DNA of 64,000 nucleotides from Streptomyces hawaiiensis (GCF_004803895.1 NZ_CP021978.1:2914001-2978000), one strand, 5' to 3'; shown: positions 49,955-62,193, counted from the stretch's first letter. Notes: generated by a model not told the origin, from the letters alone. Program-made: numbers and translations.

Positions 49955-52558
49955 TCAGTCTCGCGCCACGCTCAGCTCTCCGCCCCCTCCCACGACCGCG
50001 AGCGCGCCGTCCCGGTCCGTCCGCAGCACCGCCGCTCCCCCGGCACGCAGAGCGGCGACGGTGCCGGGCGCCGGGTGCCCGTACGAGTTGTCCTCGCCGC
50101 AGGAGATGAGGGCCAGCCGCGGGGCCACCCGGCCCATGAGGCCCGGGTCCTGGTAGGCGGAGCCGTGGTGGGCGACCTTCAGCACGTCCACACCCTCCAG
50201 TGCCTCGGCCGCCGGTGATCGCGCCAGTGCCCTCTGCGCCGGGGGCTCCAGGTCTCCGAGGAGCAGCAGGCGCAGCCCGGCCGAGCGGACCAGCATGGCG
50301 ACACTGGCGTCGTTCGGTCCCTCCGGGGCCGGGTGGGCCGGGAGCACCCCCGGAAACGCACCTGGGGGCGTGCCCGGAGACGAGTCCGGAGGTGGGCTGG
50401 GCGGCGGCCACACGACCTGCCAGGACAACTCCCCCGTGCGCCGCCGCTCCCCGGCCGCTGCCCGCGTTACAGGAATCCGCCGTTCAGCCGCCAGCCTCCG
50501 GACGAACGCGGCCTGGTCCGCGGGCTCTTCGAACCCCGTCGTCTCGATCGCGCCCACCACCCGCCCGCGCAGCACCCCGGGCAGTCCCGCCACGTGATCG
50601 GCGTGGAAGTGGGTGAGCACGACCAGCGGGATCCTGCTGATGCCCAGTTCGCGCAGACAGCGGTCGACGAGCCGCGGGTCGGGTCCCGCGTCCACCACCA
50701 CGCCGGTCCCCTCGCCCGCCGCGAGCACCAGGGCGTCGCCCTGCCCCACGTCGCACATCACCAGCCGCCAGCCCGGCGGCGGCCAGCCCGTGACCACCCG
50801 GGTCAGCGGCGGCGGCTGCACGACCACCACGACCAGCAGCACTCCGCAGACCCCGCACCACCAGGGATGCCCGAGCAGCCGCCGTCCGACGAGCACCACG
50901 ACGAGGGTCACGGCCAGGAGCAGCACCGCACCCGTCCAACTGCCCGGCCAGTCCACTCCCCCGCCCGGCAGCGCCGCCCCGGTCCTTGCGATCCGCGCGA
51001 TCCACGCGGCGGGCCAGTGCGCGCACCACGCCAGGGCCTTGGCCACCGGCATCGCCACCGGCGCCGTGGCCAGCGCCGCGAACCCCAGCACGGTCGCCGG
51101 CGCGATCGCGAACTCCGCGAGCAGATTGCAGGGCACCGCCACCAGGCTCACCCGCGCCGACAGCACCGCGACGATGGGCGCGCACAGGGCCTGCGCGGCC
51201 GCGGCGGCGCCCAGCGCCTCCGCCGCCCTCGGTGGCACCCCGCGCCGCCGCAGGCCGGCGCTCCAGCGCGGCGCGAGCGTGAGCAGGGCACCGGTCGCCA
51301 CGACGGACAGCAGGAACCCATAACTGCGCGCCAGCCACGGGTCGTACAGCACCAGCAGCAGAACCGCCGTGGCCAGCGCCGGGATCATGGACCTCCGGCG
51401 GCCGGTCGCCAGGGCGAGCAGGGCCACGGCTCCGCAGGCCGCGGCCCGCACCACGCTCGGTTCCGGTCTGCACACGACGACGAACCCGAGCGAGAGCGCA
51501 CCCCCGAGCACCGCCGTCCCGCGCAGCGAGATACCGAGCCGAGGCGCGAGTCCCCGCCGCTCGACGTGCTGCGCCAGACCCGGCGGCCCGAGCAGCAGCG
51601 CGAGGAGGATCGTGAAGTTGGCCCCGGACACGGCCAACGTGTGCGTGAGGTCGGTCTCCTTGAACGCCTCCTCCAACTCCGGGGTGATCCGGGAGGTGTC
51701 CCCCACAACCAGCCCCGGCAGCAGCGCCCGAGCGTCCGCCGGAAGTCCGTCGGTCGCCTCCCGCAGCCCGGCACGCAACCGCCCGGCGAGCCGCTGCGGC
51801 GCCGAGGGCTCTCCCACCACCTCCGGTCCGCCCTGGTCCCGCACCCGCAGCACTGCCGCGACCCGGCCGCCGCCCGTCATCGCGGGCGCCAGTCGCGCAC
51901 CGACCCGCAGCCGCGTCGACGGCAGCAGGCCGAGCCAGGGTGACCGCCCCCGCCCACCGGCGGCCCGACCGGGAGGGGCCTCCACGTCCACGATCATCAG
52001 CACCGGCGTCCGTGTCGTCACCGCCGTGCCGCCCGCCTCCTGGACGCGCCGCACCTCGGCGTCGACCAGCACGGCCGTGGGAGCGATGTGATCGCCCCGG
52101 ACCTGCGGCCGGGTGAGCCGCGGGTCGGACGTGAGCTCGACCTCGGCGGTCACCGTCGCGTACTCCCGCGCCAGGCCGGGCACCGGCCCCCGGCGCAGAT
52201 CCGCCCCGTGCAGCCCGGCCGAGGCGGCTGCCGCGGCGACGCACAGCAGCAGGGCGGCGGCCGAGGCTCGCGGCCATGACGCCACCCGGTGCCGCCGGGC
52301 CAGCGGCAGCAGTCCGACGGCTGCCAGACAGCCGATCACGATGCCGAGCACCCACTCCGGCGCCGCGTCCAGCACCAGCGCCGCCGTGCCCCAGGCCGCG
52401 AGGGCGGGTGGTACGAGCCGCAGGTCCGTCGGGCCCTCCTGGCGTGGACGGGCCGTGCCGAGACGGGTGCCGGAGGAAGCGTGCACGGACGACCGGGCGG
52501 GGCGGAGCCCGGACGCGGCCTCGTCCTGCCGCCCCGACGGGTCGGGGAGGCTCCTCAT
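49955..52558 (-). CDS. comEC: ComEC/Rec2 family competence protein
   Basis: An 867-residue membrane protein related to the DNA-uptake channel. It has an N-terminal DUF4131 domain, a central competence domain with many helices (LAVSGANFTILLALLLGPP) and a C-terminal metallo-beta-lactamase domain (LTHFHADHVAGL), likely a nuclease. It overlaps comEA by four bases. Natural competence is not established in Streptomyces, so the role is open. Confidence 0.92.
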   Translation of the reverse strand: MRSLPDPSGRQDEAASGLRPARSSVHASSGTRLGTARPRQEGPTDLRLVPPALAAWGTAALVLDAAPEWVLGIVIGCLAAVGLLPLARRHRVASWPRASAAALLLCVAAAAASAGLHGADLRRGPVPGLAREYATVTAEVELTSDPRLTRPQVRGDHIAPTAVLVDAEVRRVQEAGGTAVTTRTPVLMIVDVEAPPGRAAGGRGRSPWLGLLPSTRLRVGARLAPAMTGGGRVAAVLRVRDQGGPEVVGEPSAPQRLAGRLRAGLREATDGLPADARALLPGLVVGDTSRITPELEEAFKETDLTHTLAVSGANFTILLALLLGPPGLAQHVERRGLAPRLGISLRGTAVLGGALSLGFVVVCRPEPSVVRAAACGAVALLALATGRRRSMIPALATAVLLLVLYDPWLARSYGFLLSVVATGALLTLAPRWSAGLRRRGVPPRAAEALGAAAAAQALCAPIVAVLSARVSLVAVPCNLLAEFAIAPATVLGFAALATAPVAMPVAKALAWCAHWPAAWIARIARTGAALPGGGVDWPGSWTGAVLLLAVTLVVVLVGRRLLGHPWWCGVCGVLLVVVVVQPPPLTRVVTGWPPPGWRLVMCDVGQGDALVLAAGEGTGVVVDAGPDPRLVDRCLRELGISRIPLVVLTHFHADHVAGLPGVLRGRVVGAIETTGFEEPADQAAFVRRLAAERRIPVTRAAAGERRRTGELSWQVVWPPPSPPPDSSPGTPPGAFPGVLPAHPAPEGPNDASVAMLVRSAGLRLLLLGDLEPPAQRALARSPAAEALEGVDVLKVAHHGSAYQDPGLMGRVAPRLALISCGEDNSYGHPAPGTVAALRAGGAAVLRTDRDGALAVVGGGGELSVARD

Positions 52559-53685
52559 GGCCGTACGAGATCGCGCAGGTCGGCGAAGCGGCGGTCGCCG
52601 ATGCCGTTCACCTCGCGCAGCTCGTCCACGGATCGGAAGCCGCCGTGCCGCGTGCGGTGGTCGATGATGTGCTGCGCCAGCACCGGGCCGACACCCGGCA
52701 GGGTGTCGAGCTGGTCCGCGGTGGCCGTGCTGAGGGAGACCGGAGCCGCCGGTGCGGCCGCCCCACCCGCCGCAGCACCGGCCGGGCCACCTGGAGCCGT
52801 ACCGCCCGCAGCGGGGGCCGGTCCCCCGACGATCACCTGCTCGCCGTCCACGAGGAACCGGGCACGGTTGAGGCCGTCGGTGTCGGTGCCCGGCTTCACC
52901 CCGCCCGCCGCCTGCAGCGCGTCCGCCACCCGCGAGCCGGCGGGCAGCCGGTGGATCCCCGGTTCACGGACCTTTCCGCTGACGTCCACGACGATCGCGG
53001 CCGCCCCCGCCTTCGCGGACCCGGCAGAAGCACCGGAGGAAGCGCCGGCAGGCACCCCGGCAGCGCCCGGGCCGCGCTCCTCCCCGGCCTGCCCGCTCTC
53101 CTGCCGCTCCCCGTAGGGCACCGCCGCCCGCACCACCTCCGGCGGCCGCACGGGCTGCGTGCGGCCTGCCCAGAAGTGCTGCACGGCGAACCCCGCCGCG
53201 ACGACGAGCACGACCGTCAGAGCCAGCACACTGCGCCGCTCCAGACCACACCTGGCCTGCACCCACAGCGGCATGCGCTCCCGCAGCGCGAGCCCGGCCC
53301 GCTCCCGCCAGACTCCCTCCGCCGCGCGACCGTCCCCGCCCTCCACCTCGGCGCAAGCGCCCTCGGCGGCCGGACCTCGCCGGGCCTCTTCGGCATCGAC
53401 GGAACCCGGCGGTCCCTGCCCCGACTCCCGCCGCTCCCCGGCCCGTTCGACCGGCTCGGCCCGCCCCGGTGACCCGGCGGACCCGGTGTGCTCGCCGAAC
53501 AACACCTCCGCGCGTCGCCGAAGTTCCTCCGCCGAGGCATGACGCTGCCCGGCCCGTCCGCGCGCGACAGGCGGGCGCCGGCGATGACGGACGCGCCCGT
53601 CGGACGCCGGTCCACGGCCCGGCCCACTGGTCGCGGTCGCTGTGCGTGAACGTGATCGAAGTGCCATGCGACGAGGATCGGCCAC
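52555..53685 (-). CDS. comEA: ComEA family DNA-binding protein
   Basis: A 376-residue protein. A long Arg/Glu-rich cytoplasmic part is followed by one membrane helix (LALTVVLVVAAGFAVQHFW), an SLBB domain (VVDVSGKVREPGIHRLP), a Pro/Ala linker, and two helix-hairpin-helix motifs (DQLDTLPGVGPVLAQHIIDH, ELREVNGIGDRRFADL) that bind duplex DNA outside the membrane. ATG 53667 is an alternative start. It is coupled to comEC. Confidence 0.92.
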   Translation of the reverse strand: MADPRRMALRSRSRTATATSGPGRGPASDGRVRHRRRPPVARGRAGQRHASAEELRRRAEVLFGEHTGSAGSPGRAEPVERAGERRESGQGPPGSVDAEEARRGPAAEGACAEVEGGDGRAAEGVWRERAGLALRERMPLWVQARCGLERRSVLALTVVLVVAAGFAVQHFWAGRTQPVRPPEVVRAAVPYGERQESGQAGEERGPGAAGVPAGASSGASAGSAKAGAAAIVVDVSGKVREPGIHRLPAGSRVADALQAAGGVKPGTDTDGLNRARFLVDGEQVIVGGPAPAAGGTAPGGPAGAAAGGAAAPAAPVSLSTATADQLDTLPGVGPVLAQHIIDHRTRHGGFRSVDELREVNGIGDRRFADLRDLVRP

Positions 53686-53786
53686 CTCGCCCCACTCGCG
53701 ATGATCTTGGTCGATTCCCGGGGACGATCCCCCGGTTGTGGATAACTCCGCCCCTCACACGGGCGACCGGAGACCAACAGCAACGT

Positions 53787-54632
53787 TCACCGGGGCGAAA
53801 CCACAACTCCCAGCAGCCCGGGCCCCGTATGCGCCCCGATCACCGCCCCGACCTCGCTGACATGCAGATCGGCCAGCCCGGACACCCGTGTCCGCAACCG
53901 GTCGGCGAGGGCCGACGCCCGGTCCGGGGCGGCGAGATGGTGAACGGCGACATCCACCTGGGCACTGCCCGCACGGTCGGCCGCGATCTCCTCGAGGCGG
54001 GCGATCGCCTTGGACGCGGTCCGCACCTTCTCCAGCGGTTCGATACGGCCGTCGGTCAGTTGCAGCAGCGGCTTCACCGCGAGCGCCGAGCCCAGCAAGG
54101 CCTGCGCGGCACCGATACGGCCGCCGCGCCGCAGGTAGTCGAGGGTGTCGACGTAGAAGTAGGCGGAGGTGCCCGCGGCCCTCTTCTCCGCGGCTGCGAC
54201 GGCCTCGTCCACCGTCCCGCCCGACTCCGCGGCCTGCGCCGCGGCGAGCGCGCAGAACCCGAGCGCCATCGCGATCATGCCGGTGTCCACCACCCGCACC
54301 GGCACCGGCGCCTGCCGCGCGGCCACGACGGCCGCGTCGTACGTGCCGGAGAGTTCGGCGGAGAGGTGGAGGGAGACGATGCCGGTGGCACCGGACTCGG
54401 CGACCTTGCGGTACGTCTCCTCGAAGACCGCTGGACCGGGCCGCGAGGTCGTCACGGGGCGCCGCTTCTGCAAAGCCTGGGCGAGGGCGCGGGTCGAGAT
54501 CTCGGTGCCCTCCTCCAGCGCCCGGTCGCCCAGGACCACGGTCAGGGGTACCGCTGTGATGCCGTGGCGCTCCATCGTCCGGGTCGGCAGGTAGGCCGTT
54601 GAATCGGTGACGATCGCGACATGGCGGGACAT
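53787..54632 (-). CDS. DegV family fatty-acid-binding protein
   Basis: A 281-residue DegV/FakB-like protein that binds a fatty acid for phosphorylation by FakA-type kinases. It starts HVAIVTDSTAYLPTRTMERHG, with TSRPGPAVFEETYRKVAES and VSLHLSAELSGTYDAAVVAA as further conserved parts. ATG 54632 is the family start. It lies upstream of comEA on the same strand with a 100-base gap. Confidence 0.92.
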   Translation of the reverse strand: MSRHVAIVTDSTAYLPTRTMERHGITAVPLTVVLGDRALEEGTEISTRALAQALQKRRPVTTSRPGPAVFEETYRKVAESGATGIVSLHLSAELSGTYDAAVVAARQAPVPVRVVDTGMIAMALGFCALAAAQAAESGGTVDEAVAAAEKRAAGTSAYFYVDTLDYLRRGGRIGAAQALLGSALAVKPLLQLTDGRIEPLEKVRTASKAIARLEEIAADRAGSAQVDVAVHHLAAPDRASALADRLRTRVSGLADLHVSEVGAVIGAHTGPGLLGVVVSPR

Positions 54633-54704
54633 GAGCTGGAGGTTACCTGCCGTAGCGCCCATACGGCAGCCCGGCCCCCGCGCCCTGCGGCACCAGTGCC
54701 CGGA

Positions 54705-55511
54705 TCAAGTGGTGCTCTCGGGACGGGGCTTCTTCTGCCAGGGGTAGGTCTGCCGCGGTCCCGGCGGCGTGATGGCGGGCCGTGCCGGCTCCTGCGCGGA
54801 GCCCGATCGCGCGGTGTCCGACCAGGTCTGCCCGGCCGTGGCGGCGTCGGCGGCGGGCGCCTCGGGCCATGGCGGCGCCGCGGGCTGCGGCGGTGAGCCC
54901 GGCTGCCGGGGGGACGCTGTCTGCTGTGAGGACCCGGACTGCTGCGAGGACGCGGACTGCGGCTCCGGAGCCGTCCAGTGCCGCAGCGCCCCGGACTCCA
55001 GGTCGATCTGGGCGCTGAGCGAGTCGAGGTCGTCGTCCGCGAAGCGGTGGGCCCGGTCCCGGGCCGCCCAGCGCAGCGAGTCCGCCGAATGCGTGATGCG
55101 TTCGGTGCGCTCGCGCAGGGCGGGCAGCCGCTCGGTGAGCGCGGCGCGGTCCGGCTCGGACTCCAGGCGCTTGAGCTCGTCGTCCAGCTCGTGGCCGTGC
55201 GCACTGAGTCGTTCGAAGAGGCCGAGGGACTCCTTCAGGGGCTCGTCCTCGGCGACGGCCGCGTTCAGCGCGTCCTGCGTGGCGCGCATCGAGGTGCGCA
55301 GCTTCAGCCGGAGCTGGGCGAGTTCACCCGCGGCGCCGGGCTGGGCGAAGGACTTGGCGCGCAGTGTGTGGTCCTCGACCGTGCGGCGGGCCTGGGTGAT
55401 GCCGCGGTCCACGCCGCGCTTGGCGGCGCCGACCACCTTCACCGTGGCGTACACCCCGAGCCCGAGAAAGAGCACGAAGAGCAGGGCGAAGACTGCGATC
55501 ACTGCTTCCAC
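54705..55511 (-). CDS. Membrane-anchored coiled-coil hypothetical protein
   Basis: A 268-residue protein with one N-terminal membrane helix (VIAVFALLFVLFLGLGVYAT), a long charged coiled-coil from about 40 to 165 (LAQLRLKLRTSMRATQDALN), and a Ser/Gln/Pro-rich tail. It resembles streptomycete proteins between leuS and degV without known function. It has its own start about 140 bases after the leuS stop. Confidence 0.75.
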   Translation of the reverse strand: MEAVIAVFALLFVLFLGLGVYATVKVVGAAKRGVDRGITQARRTVEDHTLRAKSFAQPGAAGELAQLRLKLRTSMRATQDALNAAVAEDEPLKESLGLFERLSAHGHELDDELKRLESEPDRAALTERLPALRERTERITHSADSLRWAARDRAHRFADDDLDSLSAQIDLESGALRHWTAPEPQSASSQQSGSSQQTASPRQPGSPPQPAAPPWPEAPAADAATAGQTWSDTARSGSAQEPARPAITPPGPRQTYPWQKKPRPESTT

Positions 55512-55649
55512 AAGGGCTCCTCCTCAGGACGTCACGGCGCCTCGCGTCGCTCTTCAACGGTAAACGCAACGGGCAGGTCCGGAGTTCCAGAAAGACCCCG
55601 AACCTGCCCGTAGGGGACCACCCCGAGAGCGATCCGTACGCCCTGGCGG

Positions 55650-58529
<2,880 letters not shown>

Positions 58530-58583
58530 GATCTCAAAGCTCCATCGATCGTCTCTGCCTGCGGCTGTCGGGTTCGAGAAACG

Positions 58584-58607
58584 AAAAATCCCCTCGCACA
58601 GGAGGGG
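58584..58607 (-). terminator. leuS attenuator terminator
   Basis: CCCCTC and GAGGGG (58602-58607 and 58590-58595 on the plus numbering) form a six-base stem with a six-base loop followed on the minus strand by ATTTTT. This is an intrinsic terminator placed between the leader peptide and leuS. Confidence 0.85.
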
Positions 58608-58665
58608 ACGCCGCGCTGATTCCGGCCACTCGACTCACCCGGCGGCCGGGACTGATCAGCGCGGC
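58608..58665 (-). promoter_or_regulatory. leuS attenuator alternative-pairing region
   Basis: On the minus strand GCCGCGCTGAT (58655-58665), overlapping the leader stop codon, is perfectly complementary to ATCAGCGCGGC (58610-58620), just before the terminator stem. Between them CCCGG and CCGGG blocks can form another hairpin. A ribosome stalled at the Leu codons would mask the first arm and change the fold. The assignment of anti-terminator is inferred. Confidence 0.65.
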
Positions 58666-58694
58666 CCGCTAAGCAGAAGGCGTACGGCACGCAT
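58656..58694 (-). CDS. leuS leader peptide with three Leu codons
   Basis: ATG to TGA encodes MRAVRLLLSGPR with Leu at 6-8 (CTT CTG CTT). A -10-like TACCCT at 58701-58706 lies six bases before the ATG, so the message may be leaderless. Attenuators with such peptides have been predicted upstream of leuS in some Streptomyces. The close likeness to the leuA leader peptide supports a shared leucyl-tRNA signal. Confidence 0.8.
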   Translation of the reverse strand: MRAVRLLLSGPR

Positions 58695-58935
58695 GGCGTT
58701 AGGGTACCGCAGGCCCTCAACGCGTCGCGACGCGCTTCCGGGGCCCGTCTCGGTGCCCGAAAAGCTGAACCAAGGTCAACGGTTACTTCGCGTAACAGCT
58801 ACTAAGGGACATCACAACAGCCACATTGTCCTTTGATAACAGCGCAATAACTCAAACCTCGTACCCATCGGTATGGCTCCGCTTAGAGTTCGGCAGCGGG
58901 ACCGCTGCTTTCCCGAACCGCTCGGAGTTGCCCCC

Positions 58936-59001
58936 ATGAACCCTCATCGCAGTAACACCCCACTACACCCGGTCACCGGGATGTGGGGAGGCCGGCCGTG
59001 A
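58936..59001 (+). CDS. Small upstream ORF coupled to cytochrome b-like gene
   Basis: ATG 58936 encodes 21 residues (MNPHRSNTPLHPVTGMWGGR plus P). Its stop TGA overlaps the GTG start of the next gene (GTGA), and CGGAG lies about ten bases upstream. It contains a rare CTA Leu codon. It could act by translational coupling. Expression is not shown. Confidence 0.4.
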   Translation: MNPHRSNTPLHPVTGMWGGRP

Positions 59002-60266
59002 CGAACTACGACTCCACGGTGGACGACACGTTCGCCGAGTTCCTCGACTTCGGTGCGGGCGTGCTGTCTCTCGTGTTCCTCACCTGCTCGGTGATCTGGG
59101 GCCTGGTCGCCCAGGACCGGATCCTCCTGGACGCCCGCAGGCGCATCCTGGCGCAGGCCGTGCACCGGAGCACGGCCGTCGCCTCGATCGTCTTCCTGCT
59201 GGTGCACATCGGGGTCAAACTGGCGCTCGCCCACACCACGTGGGTCGCGGTGTTCATCCCCTTCGGGCTCCTCCTCACCGGCGGCAACGACGAGATCATG
59301 GGCCGGTCGTTCCTCGTCGGACTCGGCACGCTGGCCAGCATGCTCATGATCTTCGTGGGCATCACCGGCGCGCTGCGCAACCGCTTCGCGTCCCCCGCAC
59401 CCGTCGCCGCCCGCTGGCGAGCCATGCACATGCTGGCCTACCCGGCCTGGTGCGCCGCCCTCGTGCACGGCCTCTACGCGGGTCGCACGGCCAAGCCGGT
59501 CTTCATCGTCCTGTACTGCCTGTCCCTGGCCGGAGTGGCCGGCGCCCTCGCCCTGCGCGCGGCTCCGCGCCAGGTCAAGCGCATGGTCTCCGACAAGATC
59601 GCCTCACTGATCGGGCCGGGTGAGGGCCAGGGCCGCAGAGACCTTGAGGAGAGCCGGGCCCGGGCGGGCGGCGGCTACGGGCTGCCCGGCTTCGAAGGCC
59701 GGGAGGCGACAGCGCGCCCCTCGGCGTCCCCGTCGGGGCCGCTGTACGAGAGGGCGGAACGTCCCGCGGCCAAGGAGCCGGCGAACGGCTTCGCCGCCGC
59801 CTACCGGGCCGTCTCGGCCCCTCCCCAGGGCCAGCAGGCCTTCGCGCCGGGGCCGACCACCAGCATGCAGCTGCCGCTGGACATGCAGCCCACCGAGACC
59901 CTCCCGACCGTGGACGGCCCCTCCAGCACCTCGGGCAACTGGCCGATCCCGTCCCCGCCGCCGGTCGGCGAGGCCCCGCCGTCGGCCTACGACCCGCTCC
60001 AGGACACAGGCTTCAACATCCCGCCCTACGACCCCCTGCAAGACACCGGACAAAGCATCCCGGCCTATGGCAATCCAGGCGCCTCCGGCTACGGATCGAG
60101 TGACGTGTACGACACGGGTGAGACGAATGCCGCCTACGACACGTACTACCCGAACGACACGTACAACAGCGGTCCCGCCACTGATTCAACGCCCGGTGCG
60201 TCCTATGACTTCGACGCACCGGGATCGGGCGAACCTTGGAACACGCCTTCCGGAGGCTTTAAGTGA
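58998..60266 (+). CDS. Cytochrome b/ferric reductase-like membrane protein
   Basis: A 422-residue protein. About six helices in the first 200 residues carry His in HRSTAVASIVFLLVHIGVK and MHMLAYPAWCAALVHGLYAG, which can ligate two hemes as in ferric reductase-like proteins. The remaining half is a disordered cytoplasmic tail with repeated YDPLQDTG. GTG 58998 is chosen for the GGAG site upstream. It overlaps the next gene by four bases, so the two should form one electron-transfer unit. Confidence 0.82.
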   Translation: MTNYDSTVDDTFAEFLDFGAGVLSLVFLTCSVIWGLVAQDRILLDARRRILAQAVHRSTAVASIVFLLVHIGVKLALAHTTWVAVFIPFGLLLTGGNDEIMGRSFLVGLGTLASMLMIFVGITGALRNRFASPAPVAARWRAMHMLAYPAWCAALVHGLYAGRTAKPVFIVLYCLSLAGVAGALALRAAPRQVKRMVSDKIASLIGPGEGQGRRDLEESRARAGGGYGLPGFEGREATARPSASPSGPLYERAERPAAKEPANGFAAAYRAVSAPPQGQQAFAPGPTTSMQLPLDMQPTETLPTVDGPSSTSGNWPIPSPPPVGEAPPSAYDPLQDTGFNIPPYDPLQDTGQSIPAYGNPGASGYGSSDVYDTGETNAAYDTYYPNDTYNSGPATDSTPGASYDFDAPGSGEPWNTPSGGFK

Positions 60267-61873
60267 ACGAGGCCCTGCCCGACGTACCCGAAGTCCGCGT
60301 AGTCGGCCTTCCTCAGCTCACGTCGGGCTTCGACCTTGTCGATCGACTCGATCTGCCCATGCACCTCAAGGTGCACGGGCCGCTCGAGCCGATGGGCGGC
60401 GAGCAGCTCGCACAACTCGCCGAACGCATCAACCTGAAGGGCCGCGGCGGCGCGGGCTTCCCCTTCCACAAGAAGCTGCGCTCGGTCGCCGAAGCGGCGA
60501 TCAAGCGCGGCGTCCGGCCGGTCGTCGTCGTGAACGGCAGCGAGGACGAACCGGCCTGCCGCAAGGACACGGTGCTCATCAACCGTGCCCCGCATCTGAT
60601 CCTGGACGGCGCGCTGCTGTGCGCCGAGGCCCTGGGTGCCCGCACGCTCGTGGTGGGGGTCACCCGTGAGTCCACTCAGCGCTCCATGGAGGCCGCGCTC
60701 GCCGAACGCGGCCTCAGCAACGGCCGCCGGTCGGCACTGCGCGCCCGTGTGCAGCGCAACCCGGTCCGCATGGTCACCGGCGCCGCCGCGTCGCTGGTCC
60801 GCTCGATCGACGGCGGCCCGGCCGTCCCGCCCGGCCGCAAGGTCAGTGCCTCGCAGAACGGCGTCGGCGGCGCGCCCACCCTGCTGTCCAACGCGGAGAC
60901 CTTCGCCCAGCTGGCGATCGCCGCCCGCATCGGCCCCGAGCGCTACGGCAACACCGGTCTGTACGACGAGCCGGGCACCGTCATGCTCACGGTCTCCGGC
61001 GCGGTGGCCCGCCCCATGGTGATCGAGGTCCCCACGGGCGTGCCGCTGCGCTACGTCCTGCAGCTCGCCGGCGCGCCGCCGGTGCCGCAGGGCGTGCTCA
61101 CCGGCGGCTACCACGGCAAGTGGATCGACGCGGCGACGGTGAACGAGGCGATCGTCTCCCGCAACTCCCTGGACGCGGTGGGCGGCGCGCTCGGTGCCGG
61201 CGCGATTCTGCCGATCACTCAGGACACCTGTCCCCTGGGCGAGTCGCTGCGGGTGGCCCAGTGGCTGGCCGAGGAGAGCGCCGGCCAGTGCGGCCCCTGC
61301 TACCTCGGCCTGCCGGCCGCCGCGCGCGGCCTGGAGGACATCCTCAACGGCGGCGGACCGGCCGCCCTGGAGGCGCTAAAGCAGGTCGCCAAGAACGTGA
61401 AGCGGCGCGGCGCGTGCTCGCACCCGGACGGCTCCGCGATGTTCCTGGAGTCGACCATCAAGGCGTTCACGGACGACCTGGCCGCCCACGTCCTCGGCAA
61501 CGGCTGCGGACGGCCCGTGGAGGGCGTTCTGCCGCTCTTCGAGGGCGGCAGGGCCCCCACGGGCATCCCGGGCGGCGGCGAGTCCGAGGAGAACGGCCCC
61601 AGCCGTCAGAAGATCTACGTCGACTGGACCTTGTGCCGGGGCCACGGACTGTGCGCGGACATCCTCCCCGAGGTGTTCCAGCTGGGCGCCGACGGCTTCC
61701 CCACGGTGGCGCAGGCTCAGGTGCCGCGGTACGCCGAGGCCAAGGCTCTACGCGCGGTGCGCCGCTGCCCGGCGCTGGCGCTGCGCATCGAGGAGGCACG
61801 CGCGCAGGGCGCGCCGGCCCGCAACCTTCCGGTCCTCTCCCAGGGCCGCGGCCGCCGCGCTCTCGGCCGCTGA
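60263..61873 (+). CDS. NuoF-like flavoprotein fused to a 3Fe-4S-type ferredoxin
   Basis: A 536-residue soluble protein. The N-terminal part is like the 51-kDa NADH dehydrogenase subunit: GRGGAGFPFHKK binds NADH and VNGSEDEPACRKD the FMN. An SLBB-like segment and a cluster motif follow (AGQCGPC, then ACSHPDG); the first Cys of the standard CGxCxxC is Ala. The last 70 residues are a small ferredoxin with CRGHGLC and CP, typical of 3Fe-4S proteins. It overlaps the membrane cytochrome gene, suggesting NAD(P)H to heme transfer. Confidence 0.87.
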   Translation: MNEALPDVPEVRVVGLPQLTSGFDLVDRLDLPMHLKVHGPLEPMGGEQLAQLAERINLKGRGGAGFPFHKKLRSVAEAAIKRGVRPVVVVNGSEDEPACRKDTVLINRAPHLILDGALLCAEALGARTLVVGVTRESTQRSMEAALAERGLSNGRRSALRARVQRNPVRMVTGAAASLVRSIDGGPAVPPGRKVSASQNGVGGAPTLLSNAETFAQLAIAARIGPERYGNTGLYDEPGTVMLTVSGAVARPMVIEVPTGVPLRYVLQLAGAPPVPQGVLTGGYHGKWIDAATVNEAIVSRNSLDAVGGALGAGAILPITQDTCPLGESLRVAQWLAEESAGQCGPCYLGLPAAARGLEDILNGGGPAALEALKQVAKNVKRRGACSHPDGSAMFLESTIKAFTDDLAAHVLGNGCGRPVEGVLPLFEGGRAPTGIPGGGESEENGPSRQKIYVDWTLCRGHGLCADILPEVFQLGADGFPTVAQAQVPRYAEAKALRAVRRCPALALRIEEARAQGAPARNLPVLSQGRGRRALGR

Positions 61874-61880
61874 GCACACG

Positions 61881-61912
61881 CACGGCGGGCTCCCCGGTGG
61901 GAGCCCGCCGTG
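61881..61912 (+). terminator. Terminator of the cytochrome-NuoF operon
   Basis: CACGGCGGGCTCCC (61881-61894) pairs over 14 bases with GGGAGCCCGCCGTG (61899-61912), loop CGGT. It starts eight bases after the stop codon. Confidence 0.8.
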
Positions 61913-61946
61913 AGCACACAGGGCGACACACGGGCGACGTACACAA

Positions 61947-61983
61947 AGAAGGCGGGCCATCCGATTCGGATGGCCCGCCTTCT
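61947..61983. terminator. Terminator of tRNA-Ala copy 1
   Basis: An 18-base perfect inverted repeat (61947-61964 with 61966-61983) directly downstream of the tRNA on the minus strand. It also faces the NuoF operon end. Confidence 0.8.
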
Positions 61984-61992
61984 CATCTACTG

Positions 61993-62065
61993 TGGAGCTA
62001 AGGAGAATTGAACTCCTGACCTCCTGCATGCCATGCAGGCGCTCTACCAACTGAGCTATAGCCCC
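61993..62065 (-). tRNA. tRNA-Ala (GGC), copy 1
   Basis: 73 bases with acceptor GGGGCTA/TAGCTCC and discriminator A. The anticodon stem CCTGC/GCAGG holds loop ATGGCAT with anticodon GGC. The T-loop is GTTCAATTC. CCA is not encoded. It is identical to the copy at 62805. Confidence 0.96.
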
Positions 62066-62193
62066 TTGCCGGTGCCCCTCCGGGTTTCCCCGGCGGCGAA
62101 GCCAACATTACTGGCCCACCGGGCCCAACACCAAATCGATTTCACCTCGTACGGAGATGCCCGCTATGCCGGATTTGCACCGACTCTGCGGGC

